Assembly: GCF_023715685.1 (NCBI RefSeq)
Contig: NZ_JAMBOQ010000004.1
Coordinates: forward strand, 411,500-475,499
Direction: 5' to 3'
Source: Priestia aryabhattai
Lineage (GTDB): Bacteria; Bacillota; Bacilli; Bacillales; Bacillaceae_H
DNA: 64,000 nt
Positions 1 through 8,003 of the stretch are shown here, piece after piece; within the stretch, counting starts at the first letter, position 1, and each line of letters starts with the position of its first letter. The notes under the pieces are model-generated. The model saw nothing but the letters and a program-made list of their open reading frames with translations, was not told the origin of the DNA and did not search any database. The position numbers were made by a program, and so were the translations under genes.

Positions 1-167
1 GTTTTACACGTTGTAAAGACGAAAACAAGCCCGTTTAAAAAAAAATGAGCAGAACAGCAAACCAAAACGTCTACGCAGACATACAATAACCTATCCATGA
101 GAAACACCCCATGTTTGAACCTTCTTTGTTTTAGCAACAGAAAATTACGTTGAAAGGGAGTGCTTGT
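1..167. other. Window edge, no gene recognised
   Basis: AT-rich sequence with no convincing reading frame on either strand. The last bases hold the ribosome binding site (GAAAGGGAG, about 152-160) of the small spore peptide that follows. Confidence 0.4.
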
Positions 168-287
168 ATGTCTAATGCTGGATGTGGATTCGGTTCGGGT
201 TTCGCTTTATTAGTTGTATTATTTATCCTATTAGTAATTATCGGATGTAGTTGTTATAGCGGTGGTTATGGTGGCTACGGCTGCTAA
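168..287 (+). CDS. YjcZ-family small sporulation peptide
   Basis: A 39-residue peptide with a hydrophobic, Leu/Val/Ile-rich centre (about residues 12-26) flanked by Gly, Cys and Tyr. It ends in GGYGGYGC. This layout matches the YjcZ family of tiny Bacillus sporulation proteins, which are thought to sit in spore membranes or coat; no biochemical role is known. The ATG follows GAAAGGGAG at a normal distance and a strong terminator comes right after the stop. It is below the usual gene-caller length cutoff, so it is easily missed. The family assignment rests on composition and layout only. Confidence 0.8.
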   Translation: MSNAGCGFGSGFALLVVLFILLVIIGCSCYSGGYGGYGC

Positions 288-300
288 TTATACGACTGAA

Positions 301-330
301 AAGCCTAAAGAAGTTTCTTTAGGCTTTTTT
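301..330 (+). terminator. Rho-independent terminator
   Basis: AAGCCTAAAGA pairs with TCTTTAGGCTT and is followed by a T run. It lies directly after the YjcZ-like gene. Confidence 0.9.
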
Positions 331-368
331 CATGTCCATTATAAAATATAAAAAACAGGAAGAGATGA

Positions 369-1307
369 TTAATCAGCAGGCTCAGTATCAACATGCGATT
401 CAATTTTTTTCTCTTTCGGCAATTGGTCATTAGAAGCCCAAGGAACGCGGCGAGGCTTATATTCAATCGCATCAGTAGAGTACACGGCTACGCTTACGAC
501 CCCGCCATGTACTTGCGCTCGAATCAATAAAGGATCGCTGTACGTATTTTTAAAATGAAAGTCAGGTCCATACCAGCTGACGGTAGCATCTCGCCCAGGA
601 GGTACGTAGGAAACACTGCGGCTGTGTGAATAACGCTGTGTAATCGTTACGCCAGCATTATCGACGGCGTTAAACAAGGTAGAAGAAACTTGGCAAATTC
701 CTCCACCAACTCCTTCAGAATACTCTCCTTTTACAATAATTGGCGCACGCATATACCCTTTTGCTGCCGTTCTTTTTCCAACGGTTTGATTAAAAGAGAA
801 AACTTCCCCAGGAAATACGACGCTGCTGTCTAGTGATTCAACCGCAAGAGAAATATTGTGAGAACGATTTTTATTATGAGGGTTAAATACCGTATGATAA
901 TGCCCGATTTGCTTAATTCGAATCGTTGCAAGCAGCTCCTTATCCACGCGGGGCGGAACAGGCAGCGTCGGAATTTCTAACGTTGACGTACCGCCGTTAA
1001 AAAAATAAGTATAAAATTTCTCCGCAAAATCTTTATGATATAGTTTGACACCCGCTTGCTCAGGAACAATTTGCCCGCTTTTATCAATGCGGGCATTTAT
1101 GGGCTCTCTATATGTTTTTTTATCCAATTCTTTTAGAAGAAGATTGTATTGATCATGATCAACCATAGGTACAGGAAGAAGAGGGACTGCCACTCTGTCC
1201 CGTTCAATCCGTTGAATTGTTTTACCGTTATGAGTAATAGATAGGTGGTCTTGTGTAGAAAGAGGTTGAATGAGCATTAAAAGTCCAAACATCCAAGTGA
1301 AATTCAT
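369..1307 (-). CDS. VanW family protein (YoaR-like)
   Basis: 312 residues. A short hydrophobic N-terminus (about 1-18) suggests export or membrane anchoring. The VanW domain fills about residues 135-275. Its signature is visible as FSFNQTVG near 168, GGGICQVSSTLFNA near 201, and HSRSVSYVPPGRDATV further on. VanW proteins occur with vancomycin-resistance genes in some Gram-positives and widely in Bacilli as cell-wall-associated proteins; their biochemical function is not established. The N-terminal 130 residues look like the extracellular wall-associated region of YoaR relatives. The start is ATG with GAGGT 8 bases upstream. The gene stands alone and diverges from the gene at 1486. Confidence 0.85.
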   Translation of the reverse strand: MNFTWMFGLLMLIQPLSTQDHLSITHNGKTIQRIERDRVAVPLLPVPMVDHDQYNLLLKELDKKTYREPINARIDKSGQIVPEQAGVKLYHKDFAEKFYTYFFNGGTSTLEIPTLPVPPRVDKELLATIRIKQIGHYHTVFNPHNKNRSHNISLAVESLDSSVVFPGEVFSFNQTVGKRTAAKGYMRAPIIVKGEYSEGVGGGICQVSSTLFNAVDNAGVTITQRYSHSRSVSYVPPGRDATVSWYGPDFHFKNTYSDPLLIRAQVHGGVVSVAVYSTDAIEYKPRRVPWASNDQLPKEKKIESHVDTEPAD

Positions 1308-1485
1308 ATCATATACCTCGCTTTCACCTGTTAGTATGAATAAAATGAACCATTTAATGTATAGGATTCATAAGCTCTTTTTTGTATTATTTTCCATAGG
1401 CTGCACGTGTAAAAATTTCTATTTATAATTGTATGTGTACTTTCGCATATTACATAGAGAAACTACAAGGTAATGAGGGTAGACA

Positions 1486-2301
1486 ATGACAAAATTAATG
1501 ATTTTAGTCTTTATGCTTATTAGTTTTTTTGTGCATCCCCAAAAGATGAAAGCAGAAGAAAACCTTACGTACTTTCCGGTGAGTGACACAGGAAAAGTGT
1601 TAAAGTGGAAACGTGTAGAAAACTTACTGCCGAAGGGGAAAAAATTTAAAGTTATCGATGTAGAAACCGGTTTTTACTTTTACGTGCAGCGAAGAGCCGG
1701 CTCGCATCATGCGGATGTTCAGCCCCTTACACGTCAAGATACGAAAGTAATGAAGCATTTATATAATGGAAAATGGAGCTGGAACCGAAGAGCGGTTCTC
1801 ATCCCGTCTAAAGGTCAAATGCTTGCAGCTTCCATGAATGGAATGCCTCATGGAGCCGGTGCGCTCGACAATGGGTTCCCCGGCCATTTTTGCATTCATT
1901 TTGCAGGAAGTACGACCCACAAGTCTCAAAATGTGGATCCAGGTCATCAGTTAATGGTATTAAAAGCAGGAGGAAAGCTTGATGAATATGCACTAAAAGC
2001 TGAGCCGGCAGAAGTCGTAAATATGTTTTTAACAGGATTAAAGCAAGATGACGAGGCCTTGATGCAGCCGGTTTTACGCGTGAAGCAAGAGCATAAGTTA
2101 TGGGAAAAACTGCATAGTATCTCCACTATTTATTATAAAACGGACTTATTTTATGCAAAAAAATATAAAACAAAAGAGAAAATCGCCGTAGATTGCCTTA
2201 TTTATTACGAAAATAAAGGGGCTCAAAAGACAACGATGGTCTTTACTTTAAAAAGAAATCCATTAACAAACGGGTGGGAAATTTCTTCTCTTAAATTGTA
2301 A
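1486..2301 (+). CDS. Secreted protein with GHFCIHF motif, function unknown
   Basis: 271 residues with a probable signal peptide (1-23, cleaved around MKAEE). The middle region (about 95-165) contains AASMNGMPHGAG, then GHFCIHFAGSTTH and DPGHQ. A Cys-Ile-His-Phe core with nearby His and Asp recurs in exported proteins of Clostridia and Bacilli, often next to peptidoglycan-binding domains. It recalls Cys/His active sites of L,D-transpeptidases, but I cannot show that relationship. The C-terminal 90 residues look like an NTF2-type or DUF4829-like accessory domain, which is a guess. ATG follows GAGGGT. It is transcribed alone and ends in a strong terminator. Confidence 0.7.
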   Translation: MTKLMILVFMLISFFVHPQKMKAEENLTYFPVSDTGKVLKWKRVENLLPKGKKFKVIDVETGFYFYVQRRAGSHHADVQPLTRQDTKVMKHLYNGKWSWNRRAVLIPSKGQMLAASMNGMPHGAGALDNGFPGHFCIHFAGSTTHKSQNVDPGHQLMVLKAGGKLDEYALKAEPAEVVNMFLTGLKQDDEALMQPVLRVKQEHKLWEKLHSISTIYYKTDLFYAKKYKTKEKIAVDCLIYYENKGAQKTTMVFTLKRNPLTNGWEISSLKL

Positions 2302-2317
2302 TGACTGATTATTTCTT

Positions 2318-2352
2318 AAAAAACACATCTGACAGAAAACAGATGTGTTTTT
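2318..2352 (+). terminator. Rho-independent terminator
   Basis: AAAAACACATCT pairs with AGATGTGTTTTT across a 10-base loop, just after the secreted CIHF protein. Confidence 0.85.
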
Positions 2353-2490
2353 AAGCATTTGTTTAGCTCTTTAGCCCTTCACAATGTTATAGTGTAAAAA
2401 CGTGCTTACATACGATAGAAAAGAATAAAAAAGGGTATAAGTAATAATATTACTCTTTCTACAAAGAACTCTACAGCACGAAAGGAGAGG

Positions 2491-4668
2491 GTGTTTATTT
2501 TTTCATATTGGTTTAGCCGCTTAGTTGCTGCAGATCCTGGACGAAAAAGGCTCAAAACGGCTTCTAAAGCTACGATTAGCGTAATTACAGCGGTAGTTAT
2601 TATGCTTATTGTATTAAAAGCAGCGGGAAGCCCACAAATTACCGCTGCTATTTTATCGGGCGTAATTGGCCTGATGGGTATATTGGTTGTGAATGACGAA
2701 ACAACGAAAGCAAAAAAAGTTACCACAGGCTTAGTAGCACTTTCTAGCGCCGTTTCTCTCGGAATTGGTTCGTTTCTATCACGATATGGACAAGCAGAAA
2801 ATATCTTTCTCGTTCTGTTAGTGTTTTTGTCTTTTTATTTACAGAAATATGGTATTCGCTACTTCTCCCTGTCGATGGTGGCATTTATGTCGTTTTATTT
2901 TGCTTCTATTTTACATGTCACATTTTCTCAGCTGCCGTGGCTGTTAGCTGGAGTTGTAGTAGGAGCTTGCTGTGCATTTATCTATAATTTTGTCATCTTT
3001 AAAGACCGACCTGCCAATGTGCTGAGGTCTTCAATGAAATCATTTCATATTCAAGTGAATTTGGTGCTTGATTTAATTATTGAGTTAATTCAAAAGAAAC
3101 AAATTGAACCGGCTCAAATTAAACAATATAACCGTAATATTAAAAAACTAGCGGAGTATGCCCGTGTAGCATCAGAAGAGCTTGGAAATACAGATCCTCA
3201 CGACATATGGCCTGGCGTAACAGCTGAACAGATGCGCCTTTATGTATTTGACACAGTTATGCTGCTGCAGACATATTCCCCGGCGATTCGAAAGCTCAGT
3301 GAATTAAAGGCATTTAATCATTTTGATATTCAGCAGCTGCTGTTAAAGCTAGTGGAATCGATTCGCGAAGCTGAGGTATTAAATGAAAACCCTACTCATT
3401 CCTTAACAGATGCAGCGCAGCATCTGCAAGAGCTGCGCCAAAAATTAAGTGAACTCGAACCTCAAGACAAAAGGTATAAGGATTGGCTTTACTTAATCCG
3501 CCGTATCGAAACGATATCAAATCACGTGATTGATGAAGCGTATGAGCTGCAGCAAGCAATTGTGAAACAAGAAAAACAGCCCCAAAAAGAAGCGGAAGAA
3601 AAAGAAGACGAAGAGGATAATGATGAAGAAAAAGGATTAAAACCATCTACGAAAAAGTCTATTCAAGCGGTCATCACTGCTGTTGCGACGCTAGTATTTG
3701 GCTCTTTCTTATCTCCATCGCACCAATATTGGGCGCTCTTAGCAGGCTACTTAGTGCTTCTTGGTACAGAGACAATAGGAAGTACGTTTGTAAAAGCTGT
3801 ACAGCGAAGTGTAGGAACGCTTTTAGGAGCAGCTGTTGGCTTTGTTGTAGCAAGCTTTGTCTCACCCGGAATACTTGAAGTAACGCTGCTCTTTATCTGT
3901 GTGTTTATGGCTTTTTATTTCTTTCCTATTACGTATTCGTTTATGAGCTTTTGGATTACCATGATGCTAGCCTTTATGTATGACATACTTCTTGGCGGAA
4001 TTTCAGAGAGTTTATTGCTGGCTCGCGTGTTAGATACAGTCGTAGGAGTTGGAATTGGTTTAGCCGTGTCTGCTCTTGTATTTCCTAAAAGAACAAGAGA
4101 TAAAATAACCGACACCTCAGTAGAATACGTAGCGGCTTTAAAAGAATTTGTGCAAATTTATTTGCACCGGTTTACAAATCAGTATGCGTTTGCCAATTTA
4201 GCTGATAAAGGAATGGAATTAGAAAAAAAGCTAAAACAGCTTCATGTCGATTCAGATCCTATTATCAAGGGTTTTGTCGGCCGTTCACGTCTTCAGCAAT
4301 TTTTGACCGTCTTTACCGCCATTAATTATTATGCCAAGCATTTGGTGGCATCTTCTACTAGAAACGAGGCTTTTTATAAGGAAGTAGAATTTCATGGCGT
4401 AGTAAAGGAAGTGGAAGAGAAAGTGGCAAGTAATTTCACTCAGCTTGAAAAAGCTTTACGAGGAGAAAGAGGAACCTATGTATACACGCTTGAAGATGTA
4501 AGACAAAAGATTGAACAATCTTTAGATTATTTTGATACGTCCGTTCAATCAAGAAACTTACAGCATTTGCAGTTGCTCCACAATATTTATTACGTATGGA
4601 AAATCAATCAATCGGTTGTTCACTTAGCCAAAGAGCTAGGAGCAGAAGAGATAAGTAGTGAAGACTAA
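2491..4668 (+). CDS. FUSC family membrane protein (aromatic acid exporter-like)
   Basis: 725 residues built as a repeat of two membrane blocks: about five hydrophobic segments in residues 25-170 and another five in about 385-535. Each block is followed by a soluble helical region. A very acidic stretch (Glu/Asp-rich, about 366-380) precedes the second block. This is the layout of the FUSC/ArAE family, related to YccS, AaeB and fusaric acid resistance proteins, proposed to export aromatic acids. No partner gene of the membrane-fusion type is nearby, as expected in a Gram-positive. The start is GTG with AAAGGAG only 3-4 bases away, and no better in-frame start exists. Substrate unknown. Confidence 0.8.
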   Translation: MFIFSYWFSRLVAADPGRKRLKTASKATISVITAVVIMLIVLKAAGSPQITAAILSGVIGLMGILVVNDETTKAKKVTTGLVALSSAVSLGIGSFLSRYGQAENIFLVLLVFLSFYLQKYGIRYFSLSMVAFMSFYFASILHVTFSQLPWLLAGVVVGACCAFIYNFVIFKDRPANVLRSSMKSFHIQVNLVLDLIIELIQKKQIEPAQIKQYNRNIKKLAEYARVASEELGNTDPHDIWPGVTAEQMRLYVFDTVMLLQTYSPAIRKLSELKAFNHFDIQQLLLKLVESIREAEVLNENPTHSLTDAAQHLQELRQKLSELEPQDKRYKDWLYLIRRIETISNHVIDEAYELQQAIVKQEKQPQKEAEEKEDEEDNDEEKGLKPSTKKSIQAVITAVATLVFGSFLSPSHQYWALLAGYLVLLGTETIGSTFVKAVQRSVGTLLGAAVGFVVASFVSPGILEVTLLFICVFMAFYFFPITYSFMSFWITMMLAFMYDILLGGISESLLLARVLDTVVGVGIGLAVSALVFPKRTRDKITDTSVEYVAALKEFVQIYLHRFTNQYAFANLADKGMELEKKLKQLHVDSDPIIKGFVGRSRLQQFLTVFTAINYYAKHLVASSTRNEAFYKEVEFHGVVKEVEEKVASNFTQLEKALRGERGTYVYTLEDVRQKIEQSLDYFDTSVQSRNLQHLQLLHNIYYVWKINQSVVHLAKELGAEEISSED

Positions 4669-4700
4669 AAAACCAGCGAATATTTCGCTGGTTTTTTAGT
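4664..4700. terminator. Bidirectional terminator
   Basis: A perfect 17-bp stem (ACTAAAAAACCAGCGAA and its complement) with a 3-base loop lies between the convergent FUSC gene and the small membrane gene. It has A and T runs on both sides. The stem includes the FUSC stop codon and overlaps the end of the opposite gene. Confidence 0.9.
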
Positions 4701-4989
4701 CTGACGAATAAGGAGACGTATCTTTTCTAATCGTTCTCCACGTTGTTTTAAGACCCGCATAACTGCCAATAGCCGCATATCCATAAAAGTAGCCCATAAA
4801 CAATCCGGCAATAATATGATGGGGATGACTAATAAATACTGAAAAGAGCACGCCGACAGCTAAAGCAATAGTCGGCACATATTGTTTTTTAGGATGAAAA
4901 AGCCATTTTATCAGCTGTGTAACGATTAATACGATAGGAACACCAATAACCGCGTCCCAAAAATTTGTATGAATTGTAGGGAAATCCAT
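4696..4989 (-). CDS. Small membrane protein, holin-like
   Basis: 97 residues with three hydrophobic segments (about 12-30, 40-56, 58-80) and a charged C-terminus. Size and layout resemble holins and other tiny Bacillus membrane proteins, but no lysis partner is adjacent and no specific family is recognised. The ATG at 4989 is preferred over the in-frame TTG two codons upstream because GAGGTG lies 8 bases before the ATG. The gene converges on the FUSC gene and shares its terminator. Confidence 0.65.
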   Translation of the reverse strand: MDFPTIHTNFWDAVIGVPIVLIVTQLIKWLFHPKKQYVPTIALAVGVLFSVFISHPHHIIAGLFMGYFYGYAAIGSYAGLKTTWRTIRKDTSPYSSD

Positions 4990-5056
4990 GGTCAAGCACC
5001 TCGTTAAATGTGTTAGATGTAAGGTTATCTAGGTTTCTTACCTTAGAACACCTCAA

Positions 5057-5605
5057 TTAGTTATGAGGGGTTCCAGGGGGATAATAATAAGGAGGAATTT
5101 TAAGCCATCCTTTTTGCTGCATTAGAATTTTCACTTTTGATCCCAATATGACTTTTTCAGTGTGGAATTTCAACCACATTAATCCAATATCGGTTCTGAT
5201 AGATTGTCCCATATTCGTGCTGCACATTACGATATTAGAGGCAATTTTTACAGATATTAAGTTAGCGATTTCAGAATCCGTGGCTTTTGCTCCTAATGGA
5301 ATACTGTTAGGGTCGGATTTCGGCTTGGTAGCCGGTATTTCAGGAAGTGGAATTCCTTCTTTAATCATTAATTTTTTTAGTGTATCAATTTGAGATTCAG
5401 CCAGGGTTTTTGAGTCTTGAGTAAGCTTAAGTAGTTCACTGTTGGATGTTGTATTAAGACAAGTCTCTAAGGCAGGTATCTCTTCCGCTAAAGCAGTGAA
5501 ATACAACCAACATCCCATAGTCTCACCGATGTGTGGGCGAGGGGGCGTATCATCTGTAGAAGAGTTCTTTATAAAATCTATTAGTGTCTCAATGACATTA
5601 ATCAT
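5057..5605 (-). CDS. DUF3231 family protein
   Basis: 182 residues, helical and without signal peptide. Recognisable DUF3231 features are GETMGCW near the start, LAESQIDTLKKLM followed by EGIPLP around residue 80, and the C-terminal GWLKIPPYYYPPG. DUF3231 proteins have a ferritin-like helical fold. They are abundant in Bacillus, where several are spore-coat or sporulation associated; many are double-domain proteins of about 330 residues, and this one is a single domain. ATG follows AAAGGGTG. Monocistronic. The family call is good; the role is unknown. Confidence 0.8.
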   Translation of the reverse strand: MINVIETLIDFIKNSSTDDTPPRPHIGETMGCWLYFTALAEEIPALETCLNTTSNSELLKLTQDSKTLAESQIDTLKKLMIKEGIPLPEIPATKPKSDPNSIPLGAKATDSEIANLISVKIASNIVMCSTNMGQSIRTDIGLMWLKFHTEKVILGSKVKILMQQKGWLKIPPYYYPPGTPHN

Positions 5606-5718
5606 AACTTTTCACCCTTTGTATGTAGTTTATGCATCTTCATTATTACCGTCAGTAGAAAATGATAAACACAACTAAGGAATGTTACATATAAAATTGA
5701 TTATTATGAGTGGAATGA

Positions 5719-5829
5719 AAAGTATCCCACGTAGCAATTTATAATGGTGAGAGTACATTTACTGTCACCACATCTAAAAGTATAAAAACTGTTGAAATGC
5801 GTGATAAATATGTTGGTGCTAGCAGATAA
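5719..5829 (+). pseudogene. Possible C-terminal stub of a lost gene
   Basis: An open stretch of 36 codons with no usable start, beginning after an in-frame TGA at 5716-5718. It encodes a beta-rich tail (VAIYNGESTFTVTTSKSIKT, then VEMRDKYVGASR) and runs straight into a strong terminator. This looks like the 3' end of a protein gene whose body has been deleted. The parent family is not recognised. Confidence 0.35.
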
Positions 5830-5838
5830 AGTAAATAG

Positions 5839-5874
5839 AAAAAAATCTCCTTGTTCCTTAAGGAGATTTTTTTA
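5839..5874. terminator. Bidirectional terminator
   Basis: AAAAAATCTCCTT pairs with AAGGAGATTTTTTT. It lies after the gene stub and just before the end of the minus-strand gene at 5884. Confidence 0.85.
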
Positions 5875-5883
5875 TCTCAAGTA

Positions 5884-6141
5884 TTATATAGTTTTTCTTC
5901 GGTGCTCTCTGCATAAAGAAGTTAGTTCTTCTGACCAATATTTATAATCAAATACCGTTATATTTTTGCTAGGCATAAAAACATTTAACAGCCAATTAAC
6001 CCTCAATCTATCTCTGACGCCTATCGTTTTATCATTTTTACAACAACCTCCATCACAAGGTCTATCGTGGATCTTATAAGGAATATTTTTAACGACTAAT
6101 CCATCTTTTACACGTTTTGTGTATTCAATTCCTATGATCAA
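5884..6141 (-). CDS. Small hypothetical protein with Cys cluster
   Basis: 85 residues, not recognised. A CDGGCCKND segment near residue 30 could bind metal, and another Cys precedes a basic C-terminus (REHRRKT). A GTG at 6150 keeps the frame open, but GCGAGGAG then abuts the start. The TTG at 6141 has the ideal 7-base spacing and is preferred. Monocistronic, sharing the terminator at 5839. Base composition is AT-rich like the stub beside it, so both may belong to a small acquired patch. Confidence 0.5.
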   Translation of the reverse strand: MIIGIEYTKRVKDGLVVKNIPYKIHDRPCDGGCCKNDKTIGVRDRLRVNWLLNVFMPSKNITVFDYKYWSEELTSLCREHRRKTI

Positions 6142-6357
6142 ATATATCACTCCTCGCAGTAACTCTTATCTTCATAATCATATGTATGGATGACTTTTTT
6201 AATTATATGCATTTCATTTTTTTAATCGCTCATCAACAAATTAAAACAGCATATAAAAAAGGCAGCCAATAAAAATTGACTACTCATCTCTGTAATATAA
6301 ATGAGGATAGGGAAAGTATTCTTTAATGAAAGGGTAAGAAGGGAGGAAGACAAAAAT

Positions 6358-6382
6358 AAAAAAGCCCTGCTGTAGGGCTTTT
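6358..6382 (-). terminator. Terminator of the YflT-like gene
   Basis: AAAAGCCCT pairs with AGGGCTTTT, with a T run in minus-strand orientation, directly after the stop of the general stress gene. Confidence 0.8.
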
Positions 6383-6385
6383 AGA

Positions 6386-6712
6386 TCAAGCAACTTTTGA
6401 TGCAACGACGATTACTTTACCGTGATCTAATTCTTCTTCATAGCGTTCAGCTTCCGGCTGTGATAATCCTAATGAACGCATTTTGGCACGAAGCTCGTCT
6501 CCTCTAGAACGAAATACATTCGCAATTGCATCAAAAACACCTTGTTCAGAAAGGCCGATGTTGTTTGTATTTGTTGCAGCTGTTAAATCCTCGGAGCGAT
6601 CTTGATGGTGTGCAAGTAAATAAACTTCGTCTTTTGTAAATCCTTCACGCAAAAATTGTTCGATTGTATCTTTTGCCTGTACGCCATTTTCAACTACTTT
6701 TACATTTACCAT
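6386..6712 (-). CDS. General stress protein, YflT family
   Basis: 108 residues matching the YflT/general-stress 17M-type domain: an N-terminal segment around a conserved Gly (REGFTKDEVYLLAHH), a central acidic region, and a C-terminal YEEELDHGKVIVV. Such proteins are abundant, cytosolic members of the sigma-B stress regulon in Bacillus; molecular function is unknown. The ATG follows AAGGAGG. A sigma-B-like promoter lies about 90-115 bases upstream, which fits the expected regulation. Monocistronic. Confidence 0.85.
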   Translation of the reverse strand: MVNVKVVENGVQAKDTIEQFLREGFTKDEVYLLAHHQDRSEDLTAATNTNNIGLSEQGVFDAIANVFRSRGDELRAKMRSLGLSQPEAERYEEELDHGKVIVVASKVA

Positions 6713-6802
6713 TTCAAAAAACCTCCTTGTATGATAGACAACTTTCTAGAATACGTTTAGTAATGAAGAAAAGTTTAATTAACTTGTCTCCTTGCTTTGT
6801 GT

Positions 6803-6828
6803 ATACACGTTATTGGAAGTGATAAAAC
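6803..6828 (-). promoter_or_regulatory. Sigma-B-like promoter of the YflT gene
   Basis: Read on the minus strand: GTTTTA, 14 bases, GTGTAT. The sigma-B consensus is GTTTAA with GGGTAT at 12-15 bases, so each hexamer has one mismatch. The position gives a leader of about 80-90 bases before the start codon. Confidence 0.5.
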
Positions 6829-7035
6829 CTATTTCATGAAATTGAGTGAAAAAATCTAACATAGAAGAAGAGGGAAAAGCGCTGTTATTTTTGAGGGGAA
6901 TCTGGTGAATAATAAGCAGGATAATGCTTTAGCGCGCCTAGCTTTTACCTTGCAGAGTTCTTTTTCTGTATAAAATTTAAGCCACAGACGTACGCACATT
7001 TTTTGAAAAATTTCTCAACACAGGACAGGCACCCG

Positions 7036-7064
7036 TGCACATTTCTTTCTTTTTCATATACTGA
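7036..7064 (+). promoter_or_regulatory. Possible late-sporulation promoter
   Basis: CATATACTG about 35 bases before the Cys/His-rich gene resembles the -10 of sigma-K/sigma-E promoters (CATA...TA), with an AC-containing -35 region upstream. The match is imperfect, and the call is partly suggested by the kind of gene that follows. Confidence 0.3.
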
Positions 7065-7096
7065 TAGGGACAAAGAAAGAAGGAGATGATAGCAGA

Positions 7097-7312
7097 ATGG
7101 GATGTTGTAAAAAGAAATGCCACAAGTGTGAGGACCATCATCACAGCAAATGCTCTTGCAAGAAAAAATGCCATAAATGTGACGACTATGGTCACAGCAA
7201 ATGTTCCTGTAAGAAAAAATGCCACAAATGGGATGACTGTGATCCATGTCATGAGAAAAAACATCATTGTAAAGACCGCTGTGACAATGATTACCGCATT
7301 ATTGTTTTTTAA
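7097..7312 (+). CDS. Cys/His/Lys-rich tandem-repeat protein
   Basis: 71 residues made largely of a 17-residue tandem repeat: KKKCHKCEDHHHSKCSC, a second copy KKKCHKCDDYGHSKCSC, and a partial third (KKKCHKWDD) in which a Cys has become Trp. The tail is rich in Cys, His and Asp, with a hydrophobic end RIIVF. Spacing of Cys and His suggests metal binding or disulphide/dityrosine cross-linking, as in spore coat or crust proteins; no named family is recognised. The ATG has AAGGAGA about 11 bases upstream. A different frame is also open across the region, but the repeated Cys codons, RBS and start support this one. Confidence 0.7.
   Translation: MGCCKKKCHKCEDHHHSKCSCKKKCHKCDDYGHSKCSCKKKCHKWDDCDPCHEKKHHCKDRCDNDYRIIVF
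7109..7237 (+). repeat. 51-bp coding tandem repeat, about 2.5 copies
   Basis: The unit begins AAGAAATGCCACAAGTG or a close variant at 7109, 7160 and 7211. Each copy encodes KKKCHK(C/W). Copies differ mostly at third positions, showing an old, coding-constrained expansion. Confidence 0.8.
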
Positions 7313-7395
7313 TGCTAAAGTAAGAATTCCGCGTTTATTTTCTTAAATTTCACCTGTGAAATTCCACTTTACCATGCAAATAAAGTACAAACTCC

Positions 7396-7440
7396 AAAAA
7401 GCCTGGCTCTTAAATAAGTAGTTAAGAGCCAGGCTTTTTT
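7396..7440. terminator. Bidirectional terminator
   Basis: AAAAAGCCTGGCTCTTA pairs with its complement around a short loop, with A and T runs. It serves the Cys/His gene and the opposing gene at 7460. Confidence 0.9.
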
Positions 7441-7459
7441 CATACATAAAAATAAAAAG

Positions 7460-7879
7460 TTAAGATGAAAGGCGTTCTTTTTGTTTTTCGTACACGGAAG
7501 TGGATTCATTCCACGTATAACGACCGTCTTGCAATTGAATGGTCGCGCTGAATGGACAGTCCACTGACGTTTCTGCGTCATCTAAACTGCTTTCAAGTAA
7601 ACTTTTTTTAAATCGCAGCAAGTCTTCTTTTGATGCAATTCGAAAAACCATTTCTAACGTAAGTTCATCGTCCATTGCATTGTGTAATTGACTGATGCTT
7701 TTGCGGAATTCTTTATTATATTGAAGCATAATTTTAATGTCTGCTACGCAAGCAACACCAAACACATCTTTCACAACAGATTCAACCGTTAACTGCGTTG
7801 TCGAAGCATACGTTGAAATATCACGCTGAGGATTTTCTAAATAATAAATCGTTTCTACAGGATGTCTCGTGATAAGCAC
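7460..7879 (-). CDS. Conserved-looking hypothetical protein
   Basis: 139 residues, soluble, with no signal peptide. A mixed alpha/beta protein with three Cys (two in VACVADI and VDCPFS contexts) and a C-terminal charged tail (YEKQKERLSS). I do not recognise the family. The GTG start at 7879 is weakly supported: AAGAAAG lies upstream but AGAGG overlaps the start. There is no good internal ATG near the 5' end. It is monocistronic between strong terminators. Confidence 0.55.
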   Translation of the reverse strand: MLITRHPVETIYYLENPQRDISTYASTTQLTVESVVKDVFGVACVADIKIMLQYNKEFRKSISQLHNAMDDELTLEMVFRIASKEDLLRFKKSLLESSLDDAETSVDCPFSATIQLQDGRYTWNESTSVYEKQKERLSS

Positions 7880-7954
7880 CTCTTTCTTACTACTTATTAT
7901 ACATGAAAAAAGAGCGAAACGGGAAAAAGAATTTTAGGAAAGGGTTACATAAAG

Positions 7955-7985
7955 AATAAAAAAGCCCTCTTATTACATAAGAGGG
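7955..7985 (-). terminator. Terminator of the spore-surface candidate
   Basis: CCCTCTTAT pairs with ATAAGAGGG around a 3-base loop, with an A run on the plus strand that reads as T on the minus strand. Confidence 0.8.
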
Positions 7986-8003
7986 AAAGAAATGCGGTAG
8001 CAA

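Noticed and set aside
7086..7346. Alternative 86-residue frame overlapping the Cys/His repeat gene
   Set aside because: It begins inside the RBS of the Cys/His gene. The repeated Cys codons and the better start support the other frame.
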